From contig NC_081824.1 in assembly GCF_030867095.1 (NCBI RefSeq), forward strand, positions 304,870,956 through 304,934,955: 64,000 nt of DNA, read 5' to 3'. Below the pieces are notes generated by a model, which made no database searches, was not told the origin of the DNA, and saw only the letters and a program-made list of their open reading frames with translations. How positions within the stretch are numbered: position 1 is the stretch's first letter; every line of letters starts with the position of its first letter. The position numbers were made by a program, and so were the translations under genes. Origin of the DNA: Alligator mississippiensis. Its lineage: Eukaryota; Chordata; Crocodylia; Alligatoridae. Of this stretch, positions 36,050 through 46,910 are shown piece by piece.

Positions 36050-38100
36050 AATAAGTCCGGATTGTTCCCAGTCCAGGTGTTAGGATCATAGAAAAGGAAG
36101 GGTCTGGAAGGGACCAACCTCTTCCCCCAGCAGGACCAGCCCCAGCTGGATCATCCCAGCCAAGGCTTTGTGTATTTGGACACTTGACAGGTACTTAATG
36201 CAGGGCAGTGGGTTTGCCTCTGTAAGGTTTCTGGGGTGCTGCCAGAGCTCAAATCTCACTCAGAGCAGCTGCTGGAGGTTTTTTTGGTGCCTCCCAGTGC
36301 ATTTCTGTTGGGGCCTGTCCAGGCCTAGAGGCTCAGGTTTGAAGTCCCGCTGCAGGCAGTGGTGCCCACAGGCACATGTTCAGTGCCATCTGTGGGGCTA
36401 GGGCACTCCTGAATGCAGCTCAGGGCTGCACTCTGAGGACTGGCTGGGTCCAGTTAGAGGAGGGGTGTGTTTGGGTTTGTAAGGAAAGAGGAGAGTAATG
36501 AAATCCTTCCGCCCCTGTTTGCAATTGTGCCTCCTCCCTAGGGGCCAGGTTAGCAGTATCCAGGCTGGTTTGTGCTCCACCTGTTCCTTTGGCCTGGCAC
36601 AAAGCACTTCCTGGTAGGGCAGGGGCCACTGCACTACTAACATGGCATGGCCCGGGTGTCAGATCTGTCCCCTGTGGTGGAGCGCCTGTGCCGTAAAGGC
36701 AGAACCTTGGTGTATGTCCTGACTACAGAGTCCAGCCCCAGATCTTTGCAGTGGACTTATGATGGGGTGTGATCTGTGTTGGGCCTGAGGGAAGAGCCGC
36801 AAAATGTAGCCTAGGCCTCCCCTCAGGACCCCCCTTCCCCCAGCTCAGGTGCCAGCCCCTGGGCCCTGGGTTGCCTGTAAGAATGAGCAGACCTAGGTCA
36901 CAGGATGAGTCACTCAACCTGTCTAGGCTAAAAACAGGAGTGGTTTTATGTGGGCCTGAGAGACTGGGTTTTGACTCCCATCCAGACAGGCAGCTTGAAT
37001 GGCCATTACCAGACGTTAGTTTTGTTTTTCTCTGGGACAATGTGTTAATTCCAGTACTTCACAGGTACTTAGGGTGGGACATTGGGCCTGAACGGCTGTA
37101 GGACCCAGGAATAAAAGGCTTTGTGGGGTAGGGGTGACAGGCCCAGGCAAACTCCAGAGGCTAAGTGTGACTACCTTGGCAGCAAGCCCCAGGTGTGTAG
37201 GCAGGAGCAGTTCCAGTCACCTGCAGAGGCCTGGTTAGCCCAGACAAGTGGAGGGGTACACGTCCCCTTTTCTGTTAGCAGGGGAACAAGAACAGCTCTG
37301 CTTAGGCTGCCAGGTGTGACAGAGCCTGGCTTGGGGCTTCTGCTTTTGCTCCAATCCCTGTAGCCTCTGGGTAGTGTAAGGGCCCAAGGCGGCTTGGCAC
37401 CTGCAGTTGGACCCAGGTGTGTGGCCTCACCGTGTAGGCCTGGGGCTTTGGCAGTGAACTTCACACCCCTAGCCCGACCCCAAGTGTGCCTGTTCTTTTC
37501 CATGGAGGTCATGTGTAATGGTCAGCAGCGAAGTGTCCATGAGACCTGAGACTTGACATTGCAAGGAGCTGCTTCAAAAGTAGCTGCTGCTATAGTGCTG
37601 GCTGGGGTGAGTAGATGCTGGGAGGGGGTGGCATGGGGAACACGCACACTTGGCCAGGGACACCTTAGTGCGCTGCGGGCTCTGTGCTGAGCAGGCGCCT
37701 CAAGGTTGTCTTACTGCAGCTGTGGAAGGAACCGTGGGCCCGTTACTATGAGATCGCATGTTCAATAAACTGTATTGGCTCCCCTCTTTATACAAATTGC
37801 TGCTATGAAAGAAAACCAAGCCTGCATGCATGGAGGCAGGCATAAGCTAGTGAGATCAGGTTTCCTACTGAGCTCCCGGAGGAGAAGTCAGCATTTGATT
37901 GAAGCTACACTTGGTTCTTGGTTCCCAGGGGACAGCAGCCCTGAAACACGAGAGCCCTCCCTCCCTCCCTCCCTCCGCTCTCTCTTCTTCCTCTAAAAGC
38001 CTTTGTGCTGAAAGAGCTTCAGTAGGCACGAATCGCTGGTCTCTCACAAGAATGTGTTGCAGCCTTTGCTGACATTGTTTTGTTAGCGATGGGTTTTACC
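36050..38100. other. CpG-poor spacer
   Basis: Ordinary-composition DNA between two CpG blocks. It begins with a CR1 3'-end fragment (36083-36172). The remainder holds no supportable gene. The phrase ACAGGTACTTA recurs near 36189 and 37061 with similar context, hinting at two copies of an unnamed repeat. A CTCCC run lies near 37958-37978. Confidence 0.55.
36083..36172 (-). mobile_element. CR1 LINE 3'-end fragment
   Basis: Reads GGATCATAGAAAAGGAAGGG, then TCTGGAAGGGACCAACC, then CAGCAGGACCAGCCCCAGCT and GATCATCCCAGCCAAGGC. This is the familiar reverse complement of a sauropsid CR1 3' end (ATAGAAT...TTGGAAGGGACC...AGCAGGACCA). It is truncated after about 90 bp. Confidence 0.85.
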
Positions 38101-38657
38101 AGGCCAGCAGATTTTTAGCTCCTCACAGGCGATGAGCAGTCCATGTCCCCAACCTGCAAGGCACCCCCTGGGATCCTTGACGAGAGAATCAGGATCGGAA
38201 GTGGAGCGCAGACGTTACACGGCGGTGCCAGACTGTGCCTGCCTTGTGAAACGTTAACCTTCAGCAAGAGCTGGGCCGGGAGGGAAAGGCTCTTCAAAAA
38301 CAAGAACAGCGACCCTTTAGTTGTCGCTTGCTGCAGGTCCCAGGGCGGCTGTGCACACCTCGGGCGGGCTCCTGCTAGAATAGATGGGCTCGCGCGGGCT
38401 CTTGGGGCAAAGCCGCTGGCTGGGAAACATCCTTGTGCAGCGCTGCGCTTCTCCCGGTGCCGACGCAGGGAGGGCAGGCGGGCCTGCCACGGGCTGGGAG
38501 TCGCGGCCGAGCGGCGTGCTCGGCTCCCGCCCGCCGAGCCAGTGCACACGGGAGGCACTAGCGCTGCCGAGTGCAAGCGACAAAGGAGCGGGCGAACTTA
38601 CTGCCACGCTGATTTGCCGCTTAATTATTATACAGGCTATTTCACAAGCACAGGCTG

Positions 38658-38665
38658 ATTTGCAT
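38658..38665 (-). promoter_or_regulatory. POU octamer ATTTGCAT in AT-rich island
   Basis: A perfect octamer sits in an AT-rich patch that also has CTTAATTATTATACAGG just upstream (38619-38640). It forms part of the candidate enhancer at 38610-38760. Confidence 0.35.
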
Positions 38666-40371
38666 TAGAGCCGGCGGGGGGGTTCCCCCCCCCCTTTTTT
38701 GAGCAGGGAAGGAGATGAATTGCACACGCATGATTTAAAACTCAGTTTGGAGACACTCTTAGGGCTTGGGTGGGATTCGCGGAGAGGCCGGGTTGTTTTA
38801 ACTGCATGGGCTCAGGCACACAGGGAAGCACTGCTCTGGTCCGAGGGGGGTGTTGGCTGTCTCCGCCAGGGACTCTGAGCCCGTGTGCGTGCGTGTGCAT
38901 ATGTGGCGTGTGCGCGTGTGTGCATATGCGTGTGTGTGCACGCGTGGTGTGCATCTGGTGTGTGTGCATGTGGTGCGTGTGTGCGTGCATCTGGTGTGTG
39001 TATGTCCTGTGTGTGCACTCGGTGTGTGTGTGTGTGCATGTGTGGTCTGTCTGTGGTATGTGTGCGCGGCTGCAGCCAGCTCAGCGTAGTTGTGCAAACC
39101 CGCCTGGCTGTGTCGGGGCCGAGGGCCCGCGGGGTCGATTGCGAGAGAGGCGAATGCTCCTCGGCCCGCTCGCTCCTGAAGCCGGAGGGGGTCACGGGCT
39201 TGAGCAAAACCAGCTGGACTGGTGTGTGGTGAAGGCCGGCTCGCTGCACGCCCGGGCGCGGGACCTGGAACCGCCGAGCCCAGCCAGTGGCCGGGGTACA
39301 GGTCGTGGCTGCAATGCCGGGTACGGAAGCAGGCGGGCTGTGTAGAGAGGAAACGCACCCCCGCCCCCGCCGCCGGCAGGCAGCGATCTCCTGCTGAAGA
39401 GCGAGCGGCTCCAAGCGCTACAATGCCCGCAGGGCAGGCAGGGGCGCGGGGTGGGTTCCCCCGGCGGGGCTTTCCTGAGGCCGGATCCGAGTCAGGCCTG
39501 AAGTTTAGGCAAACTTTACCGTGGGGTTTGGCACGCGCGCCAGTCGGGAGCCTGGCTCCGGCTTGCAAGAGAAGCAGGCTGTGGCGGCCCTCCTAGAGCG
39601 GGAGGGAGCCGGGCCGGGCCGGGGCTCGGACCGGGGGCGGCGGGGAGAGGGGCTCCTTGTGCGGAGGCAGCCAGCTGCAGTGGCTGCGGCCGGGGCAGGC
39701 AGGCCGGCACAATGCTGCTGTTGTTGGTTTGATCTCGAACTGTGGATTGTTAGTCTGGATTTAACTGTGTGGCGGGGGGGGGGGGCGGGAAGGCTGTTTA
39801 CAGCTAGTGCAAATAATGTGACAGCTGTTGGAGCGCGAGTAGCCCGCGCTGCCTTCGCCCTCGCACAAAAGCTGCGGCCCCGGAGCGCGCACGGGGGGTC
39901 GAGGCGGGTCCGAGGGGCGATCCGGGCCAGGCTCCTTTGTGGCCCAGGGGGACCGGGCACCCTAGGTAGGGGAGGCGCCGGGCCGGGCCTGGCTGCGGGG
40001 GCGGGTAGGGCAGCCCGGGGGCGCAGTGGGAAGGCCGCAGCGCGCCCGGGCGCGGGGCCAGGCTGCAGGCTGCCCTGGCCCCGGCTGGTGTCGCGGGGAC
40101 TGGCATTGTTTGCTCCCAGCACGTGCTGCGGCCGGCGGAGCTGCTGCCCCAGCGGGCAGCGCCTGGAGCCCGAGGCGGCCAGGGGCTGCGTGCCCGGAGC
40201 GAGGTGTTGCAGAGCCCTCCCGAGCTGTGCCCCCAATGCCGCCTGGGCCCACCTTGGCACCAGTGGAGTGAGTGTTGCGCAGGGCCTGCACTGGCAGGCT
40301 GCTGGGCCCAACCTAGAGGCTCGGCTTGGTTTCTCTTTGCCTTCAGCTGGGGAGGAGGTTGGGGCGGGGGT

Positions 40372-41012
40372 CTCGGGTAGGCGATTGGGGGACACTCGGG
40401 TAGCAGGTGAGGGAGATACTCGGGTAGGAGGTTGCGGGATACTAGGATAGGTACATTGGATAGGAGGTTGAGGGACACGCGTGGAAGGCTGGAGGACACC
40501 ATAGCAGGCTTGGGGGAATAGTCGGGTACGAGGTGGGGGAGATACTCAGGTAGGTGGGGGAGATACTTGGGTAGGAGGTTGGGAAGATACTAGGATAGGT
40601 TGGGATAGGTTGGGGGGTTAGTCGGGTAGAAGGTTAAGGGACACGGGTAGGAGGCTGGGGGGCTACTTGGGTAGGACGTGGGGAAGATACTAGGATAGGA
40701 GGTTGGGGGAAAACTCGAGTAGGAGGTGGGAGATACAAGAGGTGGGGGTGGTCGGGTAGGAGGCTGGGGACACGGATAGCAGGCTTGGGGGATACTCGGG
40801 TAGGAGGTTGGGGGACATTCGGAGGTGGGATACTCAGGCTGGGGGGACAGAGGTAGTAGCTTGGGGGATATTTGGGTATGAGGTTGGAGAGATATTGGGA
40901 TAGGAGGTGGGGGCACTCGGGTAGGAGGTGGGGGGGATGCTTGGGTAGGAGGCTGGGGGGGCACGGGTAGCAGGCTTGGGGGGCAGTCGGGGAGGAGGTG
41001 GGGGGATACTTG
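40372..41012. repeat. 21-24-bp minisatellite, about 27 degenerate units
   Basis: Variants of GAGGTTGGGGGATACTCGGGTAG are repeated head to tail for 640 bp with small length changes. The minus strand reads Pro/Ser/Tyr-rich peptides with recurring PTRV, which are artefacts. The block lies within CpG DNA and is G-rich on the plus strand. Confidence 0.9.
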
Positions 41013-41329
41013 GCCCTAGGAGTACGTGTTCGGCTTAGGGCTGACCGCCTGGGCTCGGAGCTGGAGTCGGGGCCGGCGGGGCCCCCGAGTTTGCCGGGCG
41101 CCCTTGCCCGGTGCCCGCGGGAGGTGACAGCCGGCGTCCCTGGGAGAGCGCCGCTTGCGAAACTCGTTTCGCCTTGGAGCAAAGGCGGAAAGACAAACAA
41201 GGCTGCATCGGCCGAGCCCCGCAAGTGCCTTCCTCCCGCAGCCCTTTTCAAGCAGGCCCTTTAAAGTCACGGCGCAGCGTTTCCAGGCTTACGCCACCGC
41301 CGCCGCCTGCGAGGGGGGAACTGTCGCCG

Positions 41330-41540
41330 GCTTTTAAAAAAAGCGAATGCAAATGAGAGCAAAATAATTTTCTTTCAGCGATATGCAATGTATTAGTCAC
41401 TTGTTATCGTGCTTAGAGGCAGACCTCATTTGCGCGTCTGCCAACTCGCTCACATCTGCTCAGAGCTGTTCAGGGCATTTTAACCTTGGCGGTGTCGTGT
41501 CTAGTCCCACGGATCAAGAACGAGTAATTAAAGCTCTAAG
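41330..41540. promoter_or_regulatory. AT-rich island with POU octamer, candidate enhancer
   Basis: Includes GAATGCAAATGAGAGC (perfect octamer 41347-41354), AAAATAATTTTC, GATATGCAATGTATTAGTCA and CGAGTAATTAAAGC. It is bounded by GC-rich DNA on both sides and has the texture of a conserved non-coding element. Confidence 0.45.
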
Positions 41541-43114
41541 CAGCAGCAAAAATGCATAGCCGCCCATCTGCAGCGCAGTTGCTTCCCCGCTTTGTTCCGG
41601 GGCTGAGCACTGAGCGGGGGAAGCCCAGCTCGCGGGGCAGGGCAGGGCAGGAGTGCGGGCCCCCTCCCCCGGGCAGCCTCGGAGCCAGGGGGGCACCGCG
41701 CCTTGGTGCAACTTGGCACACAGCTTGGCTTGGCTTTTCCAGAACGAGTTTTCGGATGCTTGTAGCAGACATGGGCTCTGGCTGCCTGTGCGGGAGGCTG
41801 AACGGGAGATGAGTGGCAAACGCCGGTGAGAGAGGCGTAGTGCGTGCGTGTGCACACGTTAGCGCGGGGTGCGTTTTGGGGCGCACACCTTCCCTGGGGC
41901 GGTCTTGGGGCTGGGAGGCCCGGGACGCCCCGGGAGGGATGTGCGGCGGAGCGCGCGCTGCTGCTTCCTCCCGAGCTGGGAATAGGCAGCGCTTTGCGGA
42001 AAGGCTTTCCCGGCGAGGTGGGGGAAGGGAGCGCTAGCAGTGCAAGCCCTACCTACATCGTCGGGGGGAGGGTGGGGGGGGAAGGTTATGGTCACGTCTT
42101 GCCTGGCAAGAAACCGAGTTGGGTTTCGGCGGCTCCAACTTCCCTTGCACGATCGGTGCATTTCAGGCTCTCCACCTCTAGCCTAGAGCAGTGCAGTCGC
42201 GAGTCCCCCCCCCCCCAACTGTGCTGCCCAGACGGAGTCCTTGGGAGCGGGCGGGGGCTGGGAGCTCGGGGAAGCAATAGGCAGAGGACCAAGTTTAATA
42301 TTTCGCTGCCGGCGCGCCGGCCATTTGCTGCATAATGAGGAGCCGCTTTCGTCTCCCGAGAGAATCGCCTTCATGCTGGCTCCTCTCGGTGCTGGTGCGT
42401 GTGTGTGTGTGTGCGCGCGCGTCGGGGGAGGGGGAGCTGCTCCTAATCCATCAGCCCCTCAAAGCTGTTGCTCCGCAAATGAGGGAACCACAGGCACTGT
42501 CAGCCACAATTATGCAAAATCAACTCGGCCGTGATCAATATCTCCTCCTGTCCCCTGTGGATCCGGGGGAGGAGGGGCCGCCCCCACCGCACGCTGCCGC
42601 GGGGACTCGGCGTGGGCGGTGGGGAGAGGAGGGAGCCAAGGGCGTCCGACCCATTCATCACTCCGGCGGAGGGAGGGAGGCAGGGGCGCCCTGCCGGCCT
42701 TTCCACCTGGGGCCGGCTGCGGGAGCTGCCGGGCTCCGTGTGCGGGGGCCTGCGGCGCCCCCCCTGGAAGTTTGCAAGCGGGGCAGGGCGGCAGCCCCGG
42801 GCCGAACAATGGGCGCGGGCGGGCGGCAGGCGAGAGGCGGAGGCGGGGGAGGGTGGTGCGTGTGTTTGCTGAAGAGCCGGAGCCCCAGCAAATCAATGCA
42901 ACAATGCGGACGCCGGCCGGGCTGCGCCGTCCCCGCAGGGCGAAGGGGTGGGGAGAGAGGAGGGGGGAGCCCAGGCCTGTGCTCGGCGGAGCCAGCGGCA
43001 GCTGCATTACCTGAAAGGCACACTGCTGCCAGCCCCACCGCTGCTCCCGGGCCCGGCGGCTGCCTGTTGTCTCTGGCAGCGGCGGCGGAAACCTCGCTCC
43101 TCTCGTGTGTCTCT

Positions 43115-43123
43115 AAAATGGCG
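43115..43123 (+). promoter_or_regulatory. YY1-like site AAAATGGCG
   Basis: Fits the AANATGGCG core of YY1 sites that commonly lie near CpG-island transcription starts. No TATA box lies nearby. Use as a promoter is inferred. Confidence 0.3.
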
Positions 43124-43797
43124 CGGGCGGGCTCGGTGCAGAGCAGCGGGGCCGGGCGGAGCAGGGAGGCCGTGCGCCTGGCCGGGGGCTCAGGGAGTAG
43201 AGGCCGTGCGGGGACCCGCCGGATGCAGTGGCCGTCCTCCCCGCCTCGGGCACTTCGCCCCGGGTGCCAAGCGCCCTTAGCCCCCTGCGAGATGCTCTCT
43301 TGCCCCCACCGCCGCTGTAAGCCGTGCCTGCGGCCCTGCAAGTCTCCCGAGGCTGGAAGGGGCCTCCAGGGCTGTGCTAGCGCAAGAGGGGCTCGACCCT
43401 GCCACCTTGGTGTCATGAGCACCGGCTGCAAACTCCGCTGGGTAAACTTCGGAGCCTGGCGGCTGAGCTCGACGGCGCGCAGCGAGCTGCCCTGCCCTGC
43501 CCGGCGCGGGGCTCTGCCTGGCGCGGGGGTGGGAGGCTCCCCGCAGGCAGGGCCGGGTGGGGCACGTCGCCGCCCGGGTCGTGTGCAAGCTCGCCAGCCA
43601 TTTTAAGTCTCCCCAGCGATGGTGCTTCCTTGCAAAACTTTCTTCCCGCTTGCTCCCGGCGCCGAGAGCCGTGCACGCATCCAGCCCGGGGAGCCGGCGG
43701 CGCTGCTCTCTGCAGGCTCCAGCGCGTGGCAGCCGCAGGGCACCCGTGATTCCCGGCCCGGGGGAGGAAACTCCGGCGTGCGGAGAGAGGGGAGGGG

Positions 43798-44180
43798 CAG
43801 GAGGGAGTGATGCCACCCCCTTTCCCCCCCCTTCCCATTCGGGGCGATAGGAAGCTCCTTTTGGGACAGGAGGGAATGATGCCTCCCTCTTTCCCTACTC
43901 TCAGTAGGGGTGATGGGAAGGCTCTTTTGGGGCAGGAGCGAGTGATGCCTCCCCCTCTCCCTACTCTCACCTCCTTTTGGGGGCGGCAGGGAGTGATGCC
44001 TCCCCCTTTCTCTCCTTCCCACTAGGGCGATGGGAAGCTCCTCTTGGGACAGGAGGGAAATGATGTCTCCCCCTTTCCCTACTCTCAGTAGAGGCGCTGG
44101 GAAGGTCCTTTTGGGGCCGGAGGGAGTGAAGCCTGCCCCTTTCCCTCCCTCCCTGGTATCAGGGACCCTGGGAAGCCCCC
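43798..44180. repeat. 54-69-bp minisatellite, six units
   Basis: Six copies of a unit starting CAGGAGGGAGTGATGCC and containing CCCCTTTCCCTACTCTCAGT and GGGAAGCTCCTTTTGGG begin at 43798, 43867, 43933, 43987, 44050 and 44118. Spacings are 69, 66, 54, 63 and 68 bp. Most are multiples of three, so the minus strand stays open with a repeated SCPK motif; no evidence of translation. Confidence 0.9.
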
Positions 44181-46232
44181 CTCCGCTGCCGTGTGTCCGT
44201 GGGCAGGAGGACTTCCCCGCGGCCCCCCCGGCCCGTGCCGCTAAGCCGGGCTCGGGCAGCGGGAAAGCCGCAGCCGCCCGGCTGGGACGAGCAGCAGCAG
44301 TCACTTCTGCCAGCCCAGTTCCGCTCCCCGCCTCCCCGGAGCAGTGTCTGTTTGTCGGGCTGGGCCGTCTGTGGGGAGGAGCCCTTTGATGGAGCTGATA
44401 CGGCGCACAGGCTCCGGCTGCCCTCAAATGGCTCCGCCGCGTTGTGTTGACACGGTAGAAAGTCCTGATAGCTGCGCTGCACGTGACCGTGTGGGAGCCT
44501 CGGGAGGAAAGACGAGTCAACACGCGGAGGAAAGAGCCTGTTTGAGAGCCTTAAAATAGACTCCGGCCCCCCCTTCCCCTCCTCCCTCCCCGCCTCGCGT
44601 GTGTTGCTCAAGCCGAGCCGCACCAGCGCCGTGCATGACTCACTCTGTATTTTGAATCGGTTTCGAGACCTTGCCGGCGCACGGTGCTCGGCTTGCTGGG
44701 GAAACGAAATGCCACACGTCCCGGGTAAAGGTCAGGCTGCTTTTCTAATCCGCGGATCCATGCGGCGGCTACTTAGTCTGCAGCTTCCTCCCCGGGGCTC
44801 GCAAAGTGTGTCAGATGGGTGTGATGCCGGGCGGATATTTGTGGAAGGGAAACAGAATAACAACACAAAAGCCCCGCCAGCCCCTGCTCTTGTCTGGTAT
44901 CAGCCCGCTGCTGCCAAAGCGTTTGCACAAGTTTTTTGCAACGGAGCAGTATTATGGTGTCTCTACCTCCCCCCCCTTTCCTCCCTGTCTGACGAAGGCG
45001 CAGGTCATTGTTTCTCTCTCATAAATACATGGGAGACGCGACAGCAACGCGTTGGTAAGCAGCAGCTGCCTATATTGAAGCTTATAAATACTGTACAAGT
45101 GCGGCCCCTTAAACTTCAGACGAAGGGCTTGAGGTCTAATCGAAGTAGATTGCGTCGAGTCCCCGATTGCTTTTCGCTTCCCTCGCCGGGATTTTCACAA
45201 ATCTCGAAATGAATCCTGGCAGTGGCCTGGAACCAGCGAGGGGAGAGGCATGTCTGGCAGCGTCGTGTTCTTCCCAAGGCCGGAGGGTTTCGCGTGTGCG
45301 GCTCGCAGGCTGCCCCCGCGGAGCTGTGCCCCCCCCGCCCCGCGCGGAGGCCGGCCGGGCTGATGCAGTGGAAACTGGCGAGCTGCCAGCGGGAGCGGGA
45401 GGTGGAAAGAGTAAAGGCGCCAAAAGGGAACTCGTGCGCCGCTGCCTCCTCCTCTCCGGCTCGCTGCAGCCGCCTGCCCCAGCCCCGCTGCCTCTCCGCC
45501 TCTCACCTTTCCCACTTGCTGCTAATAAAGACGCCCCCGCCCGCCCGCCTTCCCTGAGAGCCGAGCCGCGTCTTCTCTTGGCCCCGGCACCGGGTTTTGG
45601 GTCCCCCCCTCTCGTTTCCACGCCAGGAGCGTGCTAACAAAACTTTGCTGCCGCCAATGGCTGCCAAAAGTCTGTTGACGTTGCGAGGGAGACCCGCACG
45701 TTTCCCGTCCTCCTCAAATGCCCGAGCTGCTCGCCGCGCGGCGTGTGCTTGCGCCTGCACGGGCGGTGCGGCGGAGCCAGGCTGCAGCCGCGCCGAGGAG
45801 CCAGGTTAGTGCTCGCCCCGGGGGAGCCCGCTAAATATAGCCCCGAGCGGCTCTGGCGGCCGGGCACCTCCGGGGGGAAGCGCCGGGCTGCGCTCTGCTG
45901 CCTGCCCCTCCCGCGGCAGCCGGCTCCCGGGGCGGGATCCGGTGATCCTGGGCCCCGAGGGGAACAGGCTTCCCAGCCCGTGCTGCCTGCAGACGCCGAA
46001 GCCGCCTGGCCAACGCAGCGCAGCGCTGCCGAGCCTGCCAGAGCCCGGGGCTGCAGCGGCTCCGCGCGCTTTCACCTCGCGGAATGAGAATAACAATAAT
46101 GATCATCATCATGATAGAAAGCCTGCCAGCGTGCAGGTCTCCCCCGGAGCCGCAGAGGCGTGCACGGGGTGCGTGCCTGCCTCTCGCTCCCTCCCTCCCT
46201 TCTCACCCTGGCCCCTGGCAGGCCCTGCACGT

Positions 46233-46240
46233 TATATAAA
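46233..46240 (+). promoter_or_regulatory. TATA box candidate
   Basis: TATATAAA preceded by GGCCCTGCACGT and followed by CGGGATATTGG, in CpG DNA about 2.9 kb before the BCOR ATG exon. If used, initiation would be near 46265. Its target is unknown; an alternative BCOR first exon is possible. Confidence 0.3.
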
Positions 46241-46309
46241 CGGGATATTGGTGGTGGTGGCGGCGCGCGGGGAAGGGCAGGAGGGGACAGCCTGGCCCCG
46301 GGTTGCTGG

Positions 46310-46910
46310 CCGGGGGGGGGTGGGTGGGTGTGTGTGTGTGTGTGTGTCCGGGTCGCCGGCCCAGGGCGGGCTTCTGTGGTGTGTGTGCGCGCGCACTGCG
46401 TGTGGGTGAGTACAGGAGGGGCACAACGCCGACCGAGGCTGACCAGGGCAGGCTTCTATGCTCTGGCCCGAGGCTCCCCGGCCAAGGCTGGCTCCTATGG
46501 GGGGAGGGGGGTTGTCTAGGTGTGCACAGTATGTGCGTGCATGTGTGTGTATGTCTGAGTGCAGGGGGGCACAACGTGGACCGAAGCTGCTGGACCAAGG
46601 CAGGAGTCTATGGGCGCGCGCGCACCTGTGTGTGCATACGTGTGCTTTGTGTGTGTGTGTGTGTGCGTACTGTGTGGGGGTGAGTACAGGAGGGGCACAA
46701 CGCCGAACGAGGCTGACCAGGGCAGGCTTCTATGCTTCGTGTGTGTGAGTGTGAGTGCAGGAGGGGCACAGCCTGGCCTGAGACTGCCTGACCAGGGCAG
46801 GTGTGTGTGTGTGCGCGCGCGTGCAGGAGGGCCTGGCCCGAGGCTGCGAGACCAGGGCAGGCCTCTGCTTCGCGCGTGTGTGCGTGCAGTGTGCGTGTGC
46901 ATATGGGGGG
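46310..46910. repeat. Compound GT / minisatellite array
   Basis: Blocks of TGTG repeats alternate with a core containing GAGTACAGGAGGGGCACAAC, CGAGGCTGACCAGGGCAGGC and TTCTATG. Two cores, about 46398-46460 and 46673-46735, are nearly identical and 275 bp apart; several weaker copies lie between and after them. Cys/Val-rich frames are artefacts. Confidence 0.85.

Larger units (their letters stand above)
28250..36050. other. CpG-rich non-coding block, strongest BCOR promoter candidate
   Basis: Nearly 8 kb of CpG-dense DNA. It includes an alternating purine-pyrimidine tract (28338-28388), an AC repeat (about 28870-28905), octamers at 31554 and 35428, A-rich runs near 31341 and 31517-31544, and a YY1-like site at 32989. 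An AT-rich island closes it (35365-35520). Long open frames on both strands carry no recognisable domain. The distance to the ATG exon (about 16 kb from 32.85 kb) is plausible for a BCOR first intron. Confidence 0.55.
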
